DNA from: Chloroflexi bacterium HGW-Chloroflexi-9
GTDB taxonomy: Bacteria > Chloroflexota > Dehalococcoidia > UBA2979
DNA: 34,534 nt
Direction: 5' to 3'
Assembly: GCA_002840675.1 (NCBI GenBank)
Contig: PHBR01000044.1
Coordinates: forward strand, 1-34,534
The notes beneath the pieces were generated by a model that ran no database searches, had not been told where the DNA came from, and saw only the letters and a program-made list of their open reading frames with translations. A program made the translations under genes and the position numbers. Positions 1-7,447 of the stretch are shown piece after piece; within the stretch, counting starts at the first letter, position 1, and each line of letters opens with the position of its first letter.

Positions 1-1
1 G

Positions 2-688
2 GTCCGCGCCCCCGGCGCCCGCCCGGCCGCTGCCGATGGCCGCCGGAGCGGCAGCCTGGGCGAGGTGCTCAGGACGCCCTCGGTGCACCGGCTCCTGCTC
101 GTGCTCGCGCTCGCGGGGCTGGCGTCGTCCGCCTTGCTGATCCACCAGGTCGCGGTGATGCAGGCCGCGGGCCTCACGCTGGCCGCCGCGTCTGGCTTCG
201 CCGGTGCGCGGGGCGCGTTCCAGATCCCCGGGCGGCTGCTGATGACACCGTTGGTGGTCCGCTTCGGCGTCCGAGGCACGATCGCGCTCTGCTACGGGGG
301 CGCCACGTTCGGCTCGGTCGCCCTCCTGCTCGCGCTCGGCGGTGGTGCCGCGGGCCCGCTGGCCTTCCTGTACGCGGCGATCTGCGGGATGACGCTGGGC
401 CTGCTGTCACCCCTCAACGGGCTGTTCCAGGCGGAGGTGTTCGGCGATGCGCGGCTGGGGACGCTGACCGGGGTGTCCACGGTGGTGGGCAGCCTGTCCC
501 AGGCGACCGGCGCGTGGGGGGCCGGCCTGGCGGTGGACCTCGCCGGGTCGTACGCGGTGCCGCTGACGGCGGTCATCCTGCTCCAGGGGGCGGCGCTAGC
601 GGCGCTCTGGTGGCAACGGCAGGCCGGTGCGGATAGCGTGACGCACGGAATCAGCCGGGCCTATGATTCGCCGGCTGGCCGCGGATAG
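2..688 (+). CDS. MFS transporter, C-terminal part (5' end off window)
   Basis: The reading frame is open from the first bases, so the gene begins upstream of the window; the GTG at 65 is probably internal. The visible part is a run of hydrophobic segments (about six) separated by short basic loops, such as the GRLLMTPLVVRFGVRG loop, which is the pattern of the C-terminal six-helix half of a major facilitator superfamily permease. It ends in a short polar tail after the last helix (ALAALWWQRQ). MFS proteins are secondary transporters in the cytoplasmic membrane; the substrate cannot be read from this half. The gene stands about 60 nt before the usp gene, on the same strand. The family call is good; the substrate is unknown. 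Confidence 0.8.
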   Translation, partial: VRAPGARPAAADGRRSGSLGEVLRTPSVHRLLLVLALAGLASSALLIHQVAVMQAAGLTLAAASGFAGARGAFQIPGRLLMTPLVVRFGVRGTIALCYGGATFGSVALLLALGGGAAGPLAFLYAAICGMTLGLLSPLNGLFQAEVFGDARLGTLTGVSTVVGSLSQATGAWGAGLAVDLAGSYAVPLTAVILLQGAALAALWWQRQAGADSVTHGISRAYDSPAGRG

Positions 689-748
689 GCTGCGACCGCT
701 CCGGCCCGGAATCGCCGGGAGGACGAGAAGTAGGACGAGGCGCGCCGA

Positions 749-1228
749 ATGTACAAGAAGATCTTGCTGACGCTGGATGGCTCCGAGGTATCGATGCAGG
801 CGGTACCGCACGCGGCCGCACTCGCGAAGGCCACCAACGCACCCGTGGTGATCCTGCAGGTGATCGACTCGGAGGCGCAGATCATCTCGCAGGCCTCCGG
901 GGCGTCCATCGAGCCGATTTCGATGGGTTCGATCACCGTCGAGATTGCACAGGAAGCCGTGGCTGCTCAGCGCCAGTCTGCCCAGGCAAACCTGGAGGCG
1001 GCCAAGGCGCAGATGGTGGCGGACGGCGTCGCGAATGTGTCGACCGTGGTGCGTGAGGGTTCGCCCGGCGACCAGATCGTGGAGGCTGTGGAGCAGGAGG
1101 GCGCGGACGTGGTCGTGATCTCGACCCACGGCCGCTCCGGCATCCGCCGCGTGATCATGGGCTCCGTCGCCGACCACGTGGTCCGCAACACGCCGACCGC
1201 CTCTGTGTTGCTGATCCGCGCGCACTAG
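749..1228 (+). CDS. Universal stress protein, UspA family
   Basis: This 159-aa protein has the single-domain Usp fold. The N-terminal strand YKKILLTLDGSE carries the family Asp, and the C-terminal nucleotide-binding loop reads STHGRSGIRRVIMGSV. Known ATP-binding Usps have G-2x-G-9x-G-S/T; here the first Gly is Ser, and the other two Gly and the Ser are kept, so ATP binding is likely but not certain. Usps are cytoplasmic dimers that modulate stress survival. A possible -10 hexamer TAGGCT lies at 686-691, and a GGACGAGG-like ribosome site precedes the ATG. The gene is monocistronic, bounded downstream by a perfect hairpin shared with the convergent DUF3090 gene. Confidence 0.93.
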   Translation: MYKKILLTLDGSEVSMQAVPHAAALAKATNAPVVILQVIDSEAQIISQASGASIEPISMGSITVEIAQEAVAAQRQSAQANLEAAKAQMVADGVANVSTVVREGSPGDQIVEAVEQEGADVVVISTHGRSGIRRVIMGSVADHVVRNTPTASVLLIRAH

Positions 1229-1247
1229 CGTCTAGCGCGGGTTGAAC

Positions 1248-1282
1248 CGAAGCGGGCGAGGCCACCGGCCTCGCCCGCTTCG
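1248..1282. terminator. Bidirectional hairpin terminator
   Basis: A perfect 16-bp inverted repeat (arms 1248-1263 and 1267-1282, core GCGGGCGAGGCC) has a 3-nt loop ACC and is followed on the + strand by TTGTCT. It sits between the converging usp and DUF3090 genes, so it can end transcripts from both sides. There is no long U tract. Confidence 0.85.
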
Positions 1283-1309
1283 TTGTCTGCGCGTGGCTGC
1301 GGAGGAGCG

Positions 1310-1858
1310 CTATTCGTCCTCCGGCTCGTCGTCCTCGACGGGCGGAACCTCGAGTTCCTTCGAGTGGCCGTTGGTGTGCGGGCAGAAGTGCTGCTCGCCC
1401 TCGAAGTTCAGGGGCTGCTTGCACATCGGGCAGACCGGCCGGCCGGCGGTGACGATCTCCTCGATCAGCCGGATGGTGGCGACGGCCTGGTCGCGGCTCA
1501 TCGCCATGCGGAAGGCCGGCGTGTCGCCGCGCTCCATCGCACTCTGGTCGTCGGCCAGGAGGATGAGCTGCTCTGCGTCGCCGTCGTAGTCCATCCCGAG
1601 GCGGGCGACCTGCATGTCCACCTGTGCGCGCTGCGGGAAGTTGCCGACGGTCTCCACCGGGGTCGTCGGCTGGCCTCGGAGCTTCGAGCGCTCGGCGAGG
1701 AGTTGCGAGAAGAGCCGGCCTAGCTGGGCCAGTTGTTCCTTCTCAATCCAGAGGGCGGCGTAGGAGTCGCCGGAGCGGGCGCGGAGGCGGAACGTGCGCT
1801 GGCCGGGCTGGCCGATCGCCTCGGCATCGACCGCGTCTACCAGGCCGAAGTCGATCAT
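1310..1858 (-). CDS. DUF3090 family protein with C-terminal zinc-finger-like motif
   Basis: The 182-aa product begins MIDFGLVDAVDAEAIG and has the family hallmark GQPGQRTFRLRARSG, followed by the WIEKEQLAQLGRLFSQLL helix. The C-terminus has CPMC (about residue 147), then CPHTNGH: a Cys2-Cys-His cluster that probably binds zinc. DUF3090 proteins of about 180-200 aa occur in Actinobacteria and Chloroflexi; their function is not established. A much longer open frame continues upstream on this strand, but it is the shadow of the amidase gene, and similarity starts at this ATG. No good ribosome site is visible; a possible -10 TACGCT lies at 1905-1900 on this strand. Confidence 0.88.
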   Translation of the reverse strand: MIDFGLVDAVDAEAIGQPGQRTFRLRARSGDSYAALWIEKEQLAQLGRLFSQLLAERSKLRGQPTTPVETVGNFPQRAQVDMQVARLGMDYDGDAEQLILLADDQSAMERGDTPAFRMAMSRDQAVATIRLIEEIVTAGRPVCPMCKQPLNFEGEQHFCPHTNGHSKELEVPPVEDDEPEDE

Positions 1859-1936
1859 CGGGTGCCGATCATCTCGTCGAGGGATGGGGTGGAGGCCGGA
1901 GCGTAGGCGCGGCCCGCGCGCCCGGTCAATCTCGCA

Positions 1937-1979
1937 GCGACCTGCACGCCATCTGGTGGAAACGCGGCTGCCGTAGGAT
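1937..1979 (+). promoter_or_regulatory. Promoter with 11-bp-phased operator for the 2003 amidase
   Basis: The 5-mers GCGAC (1937-1941), GCCAT (1948-1952) and GAAAC (1959-1963) are each separated by 6 nt. Ten nt then lead to the -10 hexamer TAGGAT (1974-1979). This geometry matches five other nitrogen-gene promoters in the window. The expected transcript start is near 1986, giving a leader of about 17 nt that holds the GGAGG ribosome site. Confidence 0.7.
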
Positions 1980-2002
1980 GCCCCCGGAAGCGGAGGGCGC
2001 AC

Positions 2003-3406
2003 ATGTCTGACCACGGGATCTACTACCTCACGATCGCGGAGGCGAGCGCGAAGATTGCCTCGCGTGAACTCTCGCCGGTCGAACTCACCGAGGCGGTGTT
2101 CGCCCGCATCGAGGCGACCGACGAGCAGTTGAACGCCTACAACCGGCTGATGAAGGCGTCCGCACTGGCGGAGGCCATCGCCTCTGCGGACCGCGCGAAG
2201 ACCGGTGCCCTCCTCGGCCCGCTGGATGGCATCCCGGTCGGGGTGAAGGACCTGTACGACACGGCGGGCGTCATCACGACCGGCGGCACCGGCGCGTATC
2301 GGCAGCGTGTCCCCGCGCAGGACGCGACCGCCGTACGGCTGCTCCGCGAGGCCGGCGCGGTGATCGTCGGGAAGACGAATACGCACGAACTCGCGCTCGG
2401 CGGGACGACGAACAACGCGCACTACGGCCCCACGCGGAACCCGTGGCGGACCGACCGCGTGCCGGGCGGTTCCTCGGGCGGCTCCGGGGCGGCGATCGCG
2501 GCCGGCCTCGCGCTGGGTGCGCTCGGCACGGACACCGGTGGGAGCATCCGCATCCCCGCCGCGCTCTGCGGCATCACCGGGCACAAGCCCTCGCACGGCC
2601 TCGTGAGCCGGGGCGGCGTGCTGCCGCTGTCGCTGACGCTGGACCATGCCGGCCCCATGACGCGGTCGGCACTGGACTGCGCACTGATGCTGAACGTGCT
2701 CGCCGGGTACGACCCACGCGACTTGGACTCCGTCCCGCGTCCGAAGCAGGACTACGCGGCCGGCATCAACGAGCCGATCCGCGGCCTGCGGCTGGCCGTG
2801 ATCCCCTCGTTGCTCTCGGAGTGCCAGCCCGCCGTCGTCGCCTCGTTCGAGGCGTCGCTGGAGGTGTTCCGGTCGCTCGGTGTGGAGATCGGGAGCGCGG
2901 AGCCGATGGCCGGGTTCGACGACTGGAAGTCGGAGACGCTGCCGATCATGATCACGGAGGCCGCCTCCTACAACGAGAAAATCCTGGACGACATCCCGCC
3001 CTCGGTGAGCGAACCGATCCGGACGATGATGAACCGCGGCTTCGAGGTGAAGGCGGTCGCGTACCAGCGGGCGCTGGATTTCCGGAAGGTGATGGAGCAG
3101 CGATACGAGCAGGCGCTCGCCACCGGTGGCTTCTCCGCCTACGTCACGCCGACCTCGCCGCAGGTGGCGGAACTGATCGCGGCCGACCCCACGAACGAGC
3201 CGCCGCAGCCGCTGAAGTTCCGGAACACCGGCGTCTTCAACCAGAACCGCCAGCCTTCGATCAGCATCCCGAACGGCTTCGACGCCGACGGGCTGCCGAC
3301 CGGCCTGCTGATCAGCGCCGCGCGCTGGGATGACGCGACCGCGCTGAGGATCGCGCACGCCGTCCAGCAGGTGACGGACTGGCACACGAAGCACCCCGGG
3401 GTCTGA
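2003..3406 (+). CDS. Amidase (amidase signature family)
   Basis: This 467-aa protein has the full amidase signature. Lys82 in GIPVGVKDLYD, cis-Ser157 in PGGSSGGSG and nucleophile Ser181 in DTGGSIRIPA form the Ser-cisSer-Lys triad; the 24-residue gap between the serines matches fatty acid amide hydrolase. Family members hydrolyse carboxamides to acid plus ammonia, or act as the A subunit of tRNA amidotransferases. No gatB or gatC is adjacent, so a free-standing amidase is more likely than GatA. The substrate is unknown. There is no signal peptide, so it is cytoplasmic. The GGAGG site seven nt upstream fixes the ATG. Its promoter carries the operator shared with the urease, asparaginase-like and peptide ABC genes, which suggests nitrogen control. 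Confidence 0.93.
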   Translation: MSDHGIYYLTIAEASAKIASRELSPVELTEAVFARIEATDEQLNAYNRLMKASALAEAIASADRAKTGALLGPLDGIPVGVKDLYDTAGVITTGGTGAYRQRVPAQDATAVRLLREAGAVIVGKTNTHELALGGTTNNAHYGPTRNPWRTDRVPGGSSGGSGAAIAAGLALGALGTDTGGSIRIPAALCGITGHKPSHGLVSRGGVLPLSLTLDHAGPMTRSALDCALMLNVLAGYDPRDLDSVPRPKQDYAAGINEPIRGLRLAVIPSLLSECQPAVVASFEASLEVFRSLGVEIGSAEPMAGFDDWKSETLPIMITEAASYNEKILDDIPPSVSEPIRTMMNRGFEVKAVAYQRALDFRKVMEQRYEQALATGGFSAYVTPTSPQVAELIAADPTNEPPQPLKFRNTGVFNQNRQPSISIPNGFDADGLPTGLLISAARWDDATALRIAHAVQQVTDWHTKHPGV

Positions 3407-3416
3407 CGGCAGCGGC

Positions 3417-3487
3417 GAGGTGCCTCGCGTGCTGAAGCGTGGCGACGGAGGAGCGTGGTGAGGGCCTGCGACGTAGGAGCATGCTGA
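3417..3487 (+). repeat. Short imperfect direct repeats with 26-nt period
   Basis: The 9-mer GC(G/A)TG(C/G)TGA occurs at 3427-3435, 3453-3461 and 3479-3487, exactly 26 nt apart. The last two copies extend to 19 nt (CGACG(G/T)AGGAGC...TGA). The tract fills the gap between the amidase and the murB promoter. Its role is unknown; it could be a regulator site or chance. Confidence 0.4.
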
Positions 3488-3499
3488 CGCGCGGAGCCG

Positions 3500-3505
3500 T
3501 AGGAT
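3500..3505 (+). promoter_or_regulatory. murB -10 hexamer, probable leaderless start
   Basis: TAGGAT lies six nt before the murB ATG, so the transcript would start at or next to the A of the ATG. No ribosome site stands at a usable distance, which fits a leaderless mRNA. Confidence 0.6.
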
Positions 3506-3511
3506 CGGCGC

Positions 3512-4450
3512 ATGACCTCCTCGCCCGCCCCGCTCCCCGCCGCACCGCCTGACCTGGGGCTGGTGCGTGACGAGCCGCTGGCGAAGCACACCTACATTCG
3601 CCTCGGCGGGCCCGCCGCCTACTTCGGCACGCCCGAGGACCTCACGGCCGTGGAGCGGATCGCGGCCTGGGCGCACGAGGTGGGCCTGCCGCTCCGCGTG
3701 CTGGGCGGCGGCTCCAACCTGCTCGTGTCTGACTCAGGCGTGCGCGCCGTGATCCTCTCCCTGCGCCGCGCCTGTGGCCGGGTCGCCTTCGACGGCGTCG
3801 AGGTGGAGGCGGGCGCGGCGGTGATGCTGCCGGCGCTGGCGCGCCAGGCGGCGGAGCACGACCTCGGCGGGCTGGAGTTTGGCATTGGCATCCCCGGCAC
3901 CGTCGGGGGTGCGCTGCAGACGAACGCCGGCATCGGTGACGGCCGTTGCATCGGGGACCTCATCCGTTCGGTCGAGGTGCTGCGCGACGGGCGGCGCGTG
4001 ACCGTGCCGCGCGAGGCGATCACCTTCACCTACCGGCACACGTCCCTGCGCGGCTCAGGCGACATCGTCCTCGGCGCGCGGCTCGCGCTGACGCCCCGGC
4101 CGCGTGCGGAGTGCGAGGCGGAGACGCGACGCCTGCTGGAGGCGCGGCAGCGCTCGCAGCCCACGGCAGAGCCCAACAACGGCTCCGTGTTCCGCAATCC
4201 GGAGGGCGACCACGCCGGGCGGCTGATCGAGGCGGCCGGGTGCAAGGGACTGCGCGTCGGCGGCGCCTCGGTCAGCACGCTCCACGCCAACTTCATCGTG
4301 CACGACGGCACGGCGAGCACGGCGGACGTGCTAGGCGTGATGGGCGAGGTGCAGCGCCGCGTGGCGGAACGCTTCGGCGTGCGCCTGGTGCCCGAGGTGG
4401 AGTGGTGGGGCGAGGGCGCGCCGCCCCCGCCCTTCGCACCGGCGGTTTAG
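3512..4450 (+). CDS. murB: UDP-N-acetylenolpyruvoylglucosamine reductase
   Basis: MurB reduces UDP-GlcNAc-enolpyruvate to UDP-MurNAc with NADPH and FAD, the second committed step of peptidoglycan synthesis. The 312-aa product has the FAD-binding loops GGPAAYF and LGGGSNLLV, then GIGIPGTVGGALQTNAG. It also has FTYRHTSLRG, the catalytic-Ser segment NNGSVFRNP (about residues 224-232), and the C-terminal PEVEWWGE with the conserved Glu. The layout is that of short type II MurB enzymes. The ATG at 3512 is chosen because a -10 hexamer ends six nt upstream; there is no Shine-Dalgarno. Its stop codon interlocks with that of the convergent MaoC-like gene. Presence of murB shows that the organism makes peptidoglycan, in keeping with the carboxypeptidase at 10.2 kb. 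Confidence 0.97.
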   Translation: MTSSPAPLPAAPPDLGLVRDEPLAKHTYIRLGGPAAYFGTPEDLTAVERIAAWAHEVGLPLRVLGGGSNLLVSDSGVRAVILSLRRACGRVAFDGVEVEAGAAVMLPALARQAAEHDLGGLEFGIGIPGTVGGALQTNAGIGDGRCIGDLIRSVEVLRDGRRVTVPREAITFTYRHTSLRGSGDIVLGARLALTPRPRAECEAETRRLLEARQRSQPTAEPNNGSVFRNPEGDHAGRLIEAAGCKGLRVGGASVSTLHANFIVHDGTASTADVLGVMGEVQRRVAERFGVRLVPEVEWWGEGAPPPPFAPAV

Positions 4451-5292
4451 CCGCGCTCGGCGGGCGGGGCCACGCGGAAGATCGTCCAGTGGCGGAGCCG
4501 CGCGAGAGCGGTGCCGTCCTGTCCCTGCACCAGGCAGTCGAAGTTCGCGATGTGGTGGCCCTTGCGCTCATACGCCTCGAGGAAGCGCGCGCCCGTGGTG
4601 ATGCGCTGGCCGGCGCGCGCCGGGGCCAGGTGCTGGATGCGGCTGCGCGTGTGGATCGAGTTCGGGATCGAGACGTTGTGCCGCATGATCCGCTCGGCGC
4701 GCCCCGCGATGAACGCCGGGTGCAGGCGCGGGCGCTCGCCGATGAACAGCGCGTCGGTGCTGCGCTGCCCGTGGCTGGAGAACTCGCGCGCGTCCGGGAT
4801 CGGTGTCTCCTCGCCCATGCCGCGCCAGTCCTGCCCGGCGGGCGCCGAGGCCAGTTCGAGCGGCGGCTTGGGGCTCGGTGAGGCCTGACCGGCCATCGGG
4901 CCCGGGGTAACGTACTCATCGATCCACGGCGCGTTGCCCAGGCCGACGGAGGCGACGACGCAGAGCACGCCGTCCTGGTTCGTCATAGTTACCGACCACG
5001 CGTCCGGGCCGGCGTCCGAGCCCGGCGCGACCCGCACGGCGAGTGTGTCGCCGGGGTAGGTCGGCTGGCGGAAAGCGAAGTCCGCCCACCCTCGGTCCAG
5101 CCAGCCCGGCCCGAGGGCCTCCAGGATCGCAGGCGTCGCCCAGCCCCAGACCGTCACGCCGCCAACCAGCGCCGCCTTGAAGCCGTAGCGCTGTGCCGTG
5201 GCGCTGGAGTGGATCGGGTTGGAGATGTCTTCGCTGTCCTCGTGCGGCAGGAAGGCCTGGATGGACTGTTCGACGGCGGTGGTGCCGGGCAT
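4447..5292 (-). CDS. MaoC-like double hotdog dehydratase-family protein
   Basis: The 281-aa product looks like two hotdog domains. The N-terminal one (about residues 20-130) has NPIHSSATAQRYGFKAALVGG, a 'hot' helix, and the FAFRQPTYPGDTLAV strand typical of MaoC/FAS1-type dehydratases. The C-terminal one (about 165-275) includes IHTRSRIQHLAPARAGQRI and a final RHWTIFRV strand. Such proteins hydrate enoyl-CoA or related thioesters, or act as thioesterases. The classic MaoC Asp-x4-His pair is not obvious, so the reaction is uncertain. GGAG lies eight nt before the ATG. A -10-like TATCAT is at 5323-5318, divergent from purK. The 3' end overlaps murB by 4 nt. Confidence 0.72.
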   Translation of the reverse strand: MPGTTAVEQSIQAFLPHEDSEDISNPIHSSATAQRYGFKAALVGGVTVWGWATPAILEALGPGWLDRGWADFAFRQPTYPGDTLAVRVAPGSDAGPDAWSVTMTNQDGVLCVVASVGLGNAPWIDEYVTPGPMAGQASPSPKPPLELASAPAGQDWRGMGEETPIPDAREFSSHGQRSTDALFIGERPRLHPAFIAGRAERIMRHNVSIPNSIHTRSRIQHLAPARAGQRITTGARFLEAYERKGHHIANFDCLVQGQDGTALARLRHWTIFRVAPPAERG

Positions 5293-5317
5293 GGGCGTTC
5301 TCCTCTGAAGCCCCGGG

Positions 5318-5350
5318 ATGATACGGCGCTACGGGAGGGTCAGGTAGGAT
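5318..5350. promoter_or_regulatory. Divergent promoters for MaoC-like gene and purK
   Basis: On the minus strand TATCAT (5323-5318) faces the MaoC-like gene; on the plus strand TAGGAT (5345-5350) faces purK. The purK leader is about 23 nt with a GAGGGAGG ribosome site. Neither has the 11-bp repeats of the nitrogen promoters. No purine riboswitch or PurR-like palindrome is evident in the 87-nt gap. Confidence 0.5.
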
Positions 5351-5379
5351 GAACGCACGGTTCGAGAGGGAGGCGCGCG

Positions 5380-6537
5380 ATGACCCCGGACGGCTTCCCG
5401 GTGGTCGGCATCGTCGGTGGCGGCCAGCTCGCCCGGATGATGATCCAGGCCGCCATTCCCCTGGGCATCCATATCCGGCTGCTCTCCGAACGTGCCGATG
5501 ACAGCGCCGCACGCGTCTGCACGGAGGTGGTGATCGGCTCGCCCGACTCCATCGATGACCTCGTCAACTTCGCTGCCGGCTGCGACGCCGTCACGCTCGA
5601 CCACGAACTCGTGAACCTCGATGCGCTGGAACGCATCGAGGCGGCGGGCGGGGTGGTGCGTCCCGGCCCCTTCACGCTGGCGTTCGCGAAGGACAAGGCA
5701 CACCAGCGCCGCGAGTTCGCGGCGGCTGGTCTCCCGGTGCCGGAGTTCGCGGAGGTCACGACCGCCGAGGAGATCGAGGCGTTCGCATCCCGCCTCGGCG
5801 GGTGGCCGGTGGTGGTGAAGGCTCAGCGCGGCGGCTACGACGGCCGCGGCGTCTGGGTGGTGGACAGTCCGGAGGGCGCCGACGAACTCGCCGCCGAGGC
5901 GGCCGAGCGCGGTGTGGCGCTGATCACGGAGCGCTTCGTGCGCATCAAGAACGAGCTCGCGGTCCTCGTCGCACGGCGTCCGGGTGGGCAGATGGTGGTC
6001 TACCCGGTGGTGGAGACGGTGCAACGCGACGGCATCTGCCACGAGGTGCTGGCGCCCGCGCCAGTGCCGCCGGACGTCGTGGAGCGGGCGCTCGCGATCG
6101 GCCTGCGCGTCGCGGACCTGACGTGCGCTACCGGCATCGTCGCGACCGAGTTGTTCTGGTCGGAGGGCGACGAGGTGTTGATCAACGAGATCGCCACCCG
6201 GCCCCACAACTCCGGCCACTTCTCCATCGATGGCGCGCAGACCTCGCAGTTCGCGAACCACCTCCGAGGCGTGCTGGACTGGCCGCTCGGCGACACCTCG
6301 CTGCTGGCGCCCGCGGTGGTGATGGCGAACCTGCTGGGTGCGGACTCGGAGAGCCTGGCGCCGCGGATGGCGGCGGCGCTGAGGCAACCGGCGCCGGGTG
6401 TGCATCCGCACCTGTACGGCAAGGGCGTGCGGCCCGGCCGGAAGTTGGGCCATGTGAACGCGCTGGGCGATGACCCGGTGGAGACGCGCGAGCGCGCGGT
6501 GCGGGCGGCGGCGGTGCTGACGGGGAGGGCCGAATGA
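5380..6537 (+). CDS. purK: N5-carboxyaminoimidazole ribonucleotide synthetase
   Basis: PurK uses ATP and bicarbonate to carboxylate AIR to N5-CAIR in de novo purine synthesis. The 385-aa product shows the N-terminal nucleotide-fold loop [12 protein letters not shown]. The ATP-grasp region holds [15 protein letters not shown] with the glycine-rich loop (about residues 147-161), then EITERFV-like and [29 protein letters not shown] near residues 268-295, the ADP/Mg-binding and substrate segment typical of PurK. Length is normal for the family. It overlaps purE by 4 nt (ATGA), so the two are translationally coupled and supply consecutive steps. Confidence 0.96.
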   Translation: MTPDGFPVVGIVGGGQLARMMIQAAIPLGIHIRLLSERADDSAARVCTEVVIGSPDSIDDLVNFAAGCDAVTLDHELVNLDALERIEAAGGVVRPGPFTLAFAKDKAHQRREFAAAGLPVPEFAEVTTAEEIEAFASRLGGWPVVVKAQRGGYDGRGVWVVDSPEGADELAAEAAERGVALITERFVRIKNELAVLVARRPGGQMVVYPVVETVQRDGICHEVLAPAPVPPDVVERALAIGLRVADLTCATGIVATELFWSEGDEVLINEIATRPHNSGHFSIDGAQTSQFANHLRGVLDWPLGDTSLLAPAVVMANLLGADSESLAPRMAAALRQPAPGVHPHLYGKGVRPGRKLGHVNALGDDPVETRERAVRAAAVLTGRAE

Positions 6538-7049
6538 CGGATGCACGACCGGTCGTGGGCATCGTGATGGGGAGCGACTCCGACCTCCCCGTGATGCGCG
6601 CCGCCGCGGAAGCCCTGGCCGAACTCGACATCCCGCACGAGGTGCGCGTGGTCTCCGCGCACCGGACGGCGGCCGGCATGCTGGAGTATGGCCAGACCGC
6701 TGTGGCGCGGGGCCTGAAGGTGATCGTGGCCGGGGCCGGGGGTGCGGCGCACCTGCCGGGCATGCTCGCCTCGGTGACCCCGCTCCCCGTGATCGGTGTG
6801 CCCGTCCCGCTCAAGTACCTCGATGGGATGGACTCGCTGCTGTCGATCGTGCAGATGCCCGCCGGCGTGCCGGTCGCGACGGTCGCGATCGGCAACGCGC
6901 GCAACGCAGGCCTGCTGGCCGCGCGGATTCTCGGCGCGCAGGACGAGGCGATCCGTGCGCGGGTCGCCGCCGCGCAGGCCGACCTGATCGAGGCGGTCGC
7001 GGAGAAGGATGCTCGTGTTCGGGAAGAGTTCCCGAACCGCGCGAAATAG
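6534..7049 (+). CDS. purE: N5-CAIR mutase (class I PurE)
   Basis: The 171-aa product converts N5-CAIR to CAIR, directly after PurK. The substrate-binding loop [13 protein letters not shown], the VSAHRTA motif with the catalytic His, and [14 protein letters not shown] are all present, as expected for the octameric class I enzyme found in bacteria that also have PurK. The ATG lies inside the purK stop. It is followed by a small hairpin and the c-di-AMP receptor gene. Confidence 0.97.
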   Translation: MTDARPVVGIVMGSDSDLPVMRAAAEALAELDIPHEVRVVSAHRTAAGMLEYGQTAVARGLKVIVAGAGGAAHLPGMLASVTPLPVIGVPVPLKYLDGMDSLLSIVQMPAGVPVATVAIGNARNAGLLAARILGAQDEAIRARVAAAQADLIEAVAEKDARVREEFPNRAK

Positions 7050-7058
7050 CGAGCGAAT

Positions 7059-7077
7059 CGCCGGGGGAGACCCGGCG
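7059..7077 (+). terminator. Small hairpin between purE and the c-di-AMP receptor gene
   Basis: Arms CGCCGGG (7059-7065) and CCCGGCG (7071-7077) form a perfect 7-bp stem with loop GGAGA. No U tract follows, so it may attenuate or process the transcript rather than end it. Confidence 0.4.
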
Positions 7078-7093
7078 GGAAGGGAAGCCTCGC

Positions 7094-7447
7094 ATGGCGG
7101 AGGTCCAGGGCTCGATGAAGATGTGCATCGTGATCGTGCCGGCGCAGGACGGCGACCGGCTGCTCGCCGCCATGGCGGAGCAGGGCATGCGCGCCACCCG
7201 CATCGGCTCGACCGGCGGATTCCTGAAGCGAGGCAGCGCGACCGTCCTCACGGCCGTCGAGGAGAGCAAGGTCGATGACCTCGCGGCGCTGCTGCACGAG
7301 GAGTTCCCTGAGGTCGTGGAGCGGATGCCGCTGACCAGCCTCCCCTTCGCCGATGAGATGGAGGGCGGCCCCACCGCGATGGTGGACGTCCGCGTGGGCG
7401 GCGCCGTGCTCTTCGTCCTGGGTCTGGACCGTGTTGAGCGTGTGTGA
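7094..7447 (+). CDS. Cyclic-di-AMP receptor, PstA/DarA-like (PF06153, formerly DUF970)
   Basis: The 117-aa product matches the whole PstA/DarA pattern: MKMCIVIVPAQDGDRLL at the start, then the ligand-binding segment MRATRIGSTGGFLKRGSATVL (about residues 33-53, in two parts), and the C-terminal strand VRVGGAVLFVLGLDR. These trimeric PII-like proteins bind c-di-AMP; their downstream partners are mostly unknown. The GGGAAGGGAAG ribosome site supports the ATG at 7094; the family start would correspond to Met8 or Met10. It overlaps the sortase gene, so the two are coupled. The organism should therefore encode a diadenylate cyclase elsewhere. Confidence 0.9.
   Translation: MAEVQGSMKMCIVIVPAQDGDRLLAAMAEQGMRATRIGSTGGFLKRGSATVLTAVEESKVDDLAALLHEEFPEVVERMPLTSLPFADEMEGGPTAMVDVRVGGAVLFVLGLDRVERV

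Noticed and set aside
2003-3406. Assignment of the first amidase as GatA of a tRNA amidotransferase
   Set aside because: No gatB or gatC is adjacent and the promoter is of the nitrogen-operator type, so a general amidase is the safer call.
1310-3676. 788-codon open frame on the minus strand
   Set aside because: Only the last 182 codons match a family (DUF3090). The upstream part lies opposite the amidase gene and is Arg/His/Gly-rich antisense sequence of a GC-rich gene.
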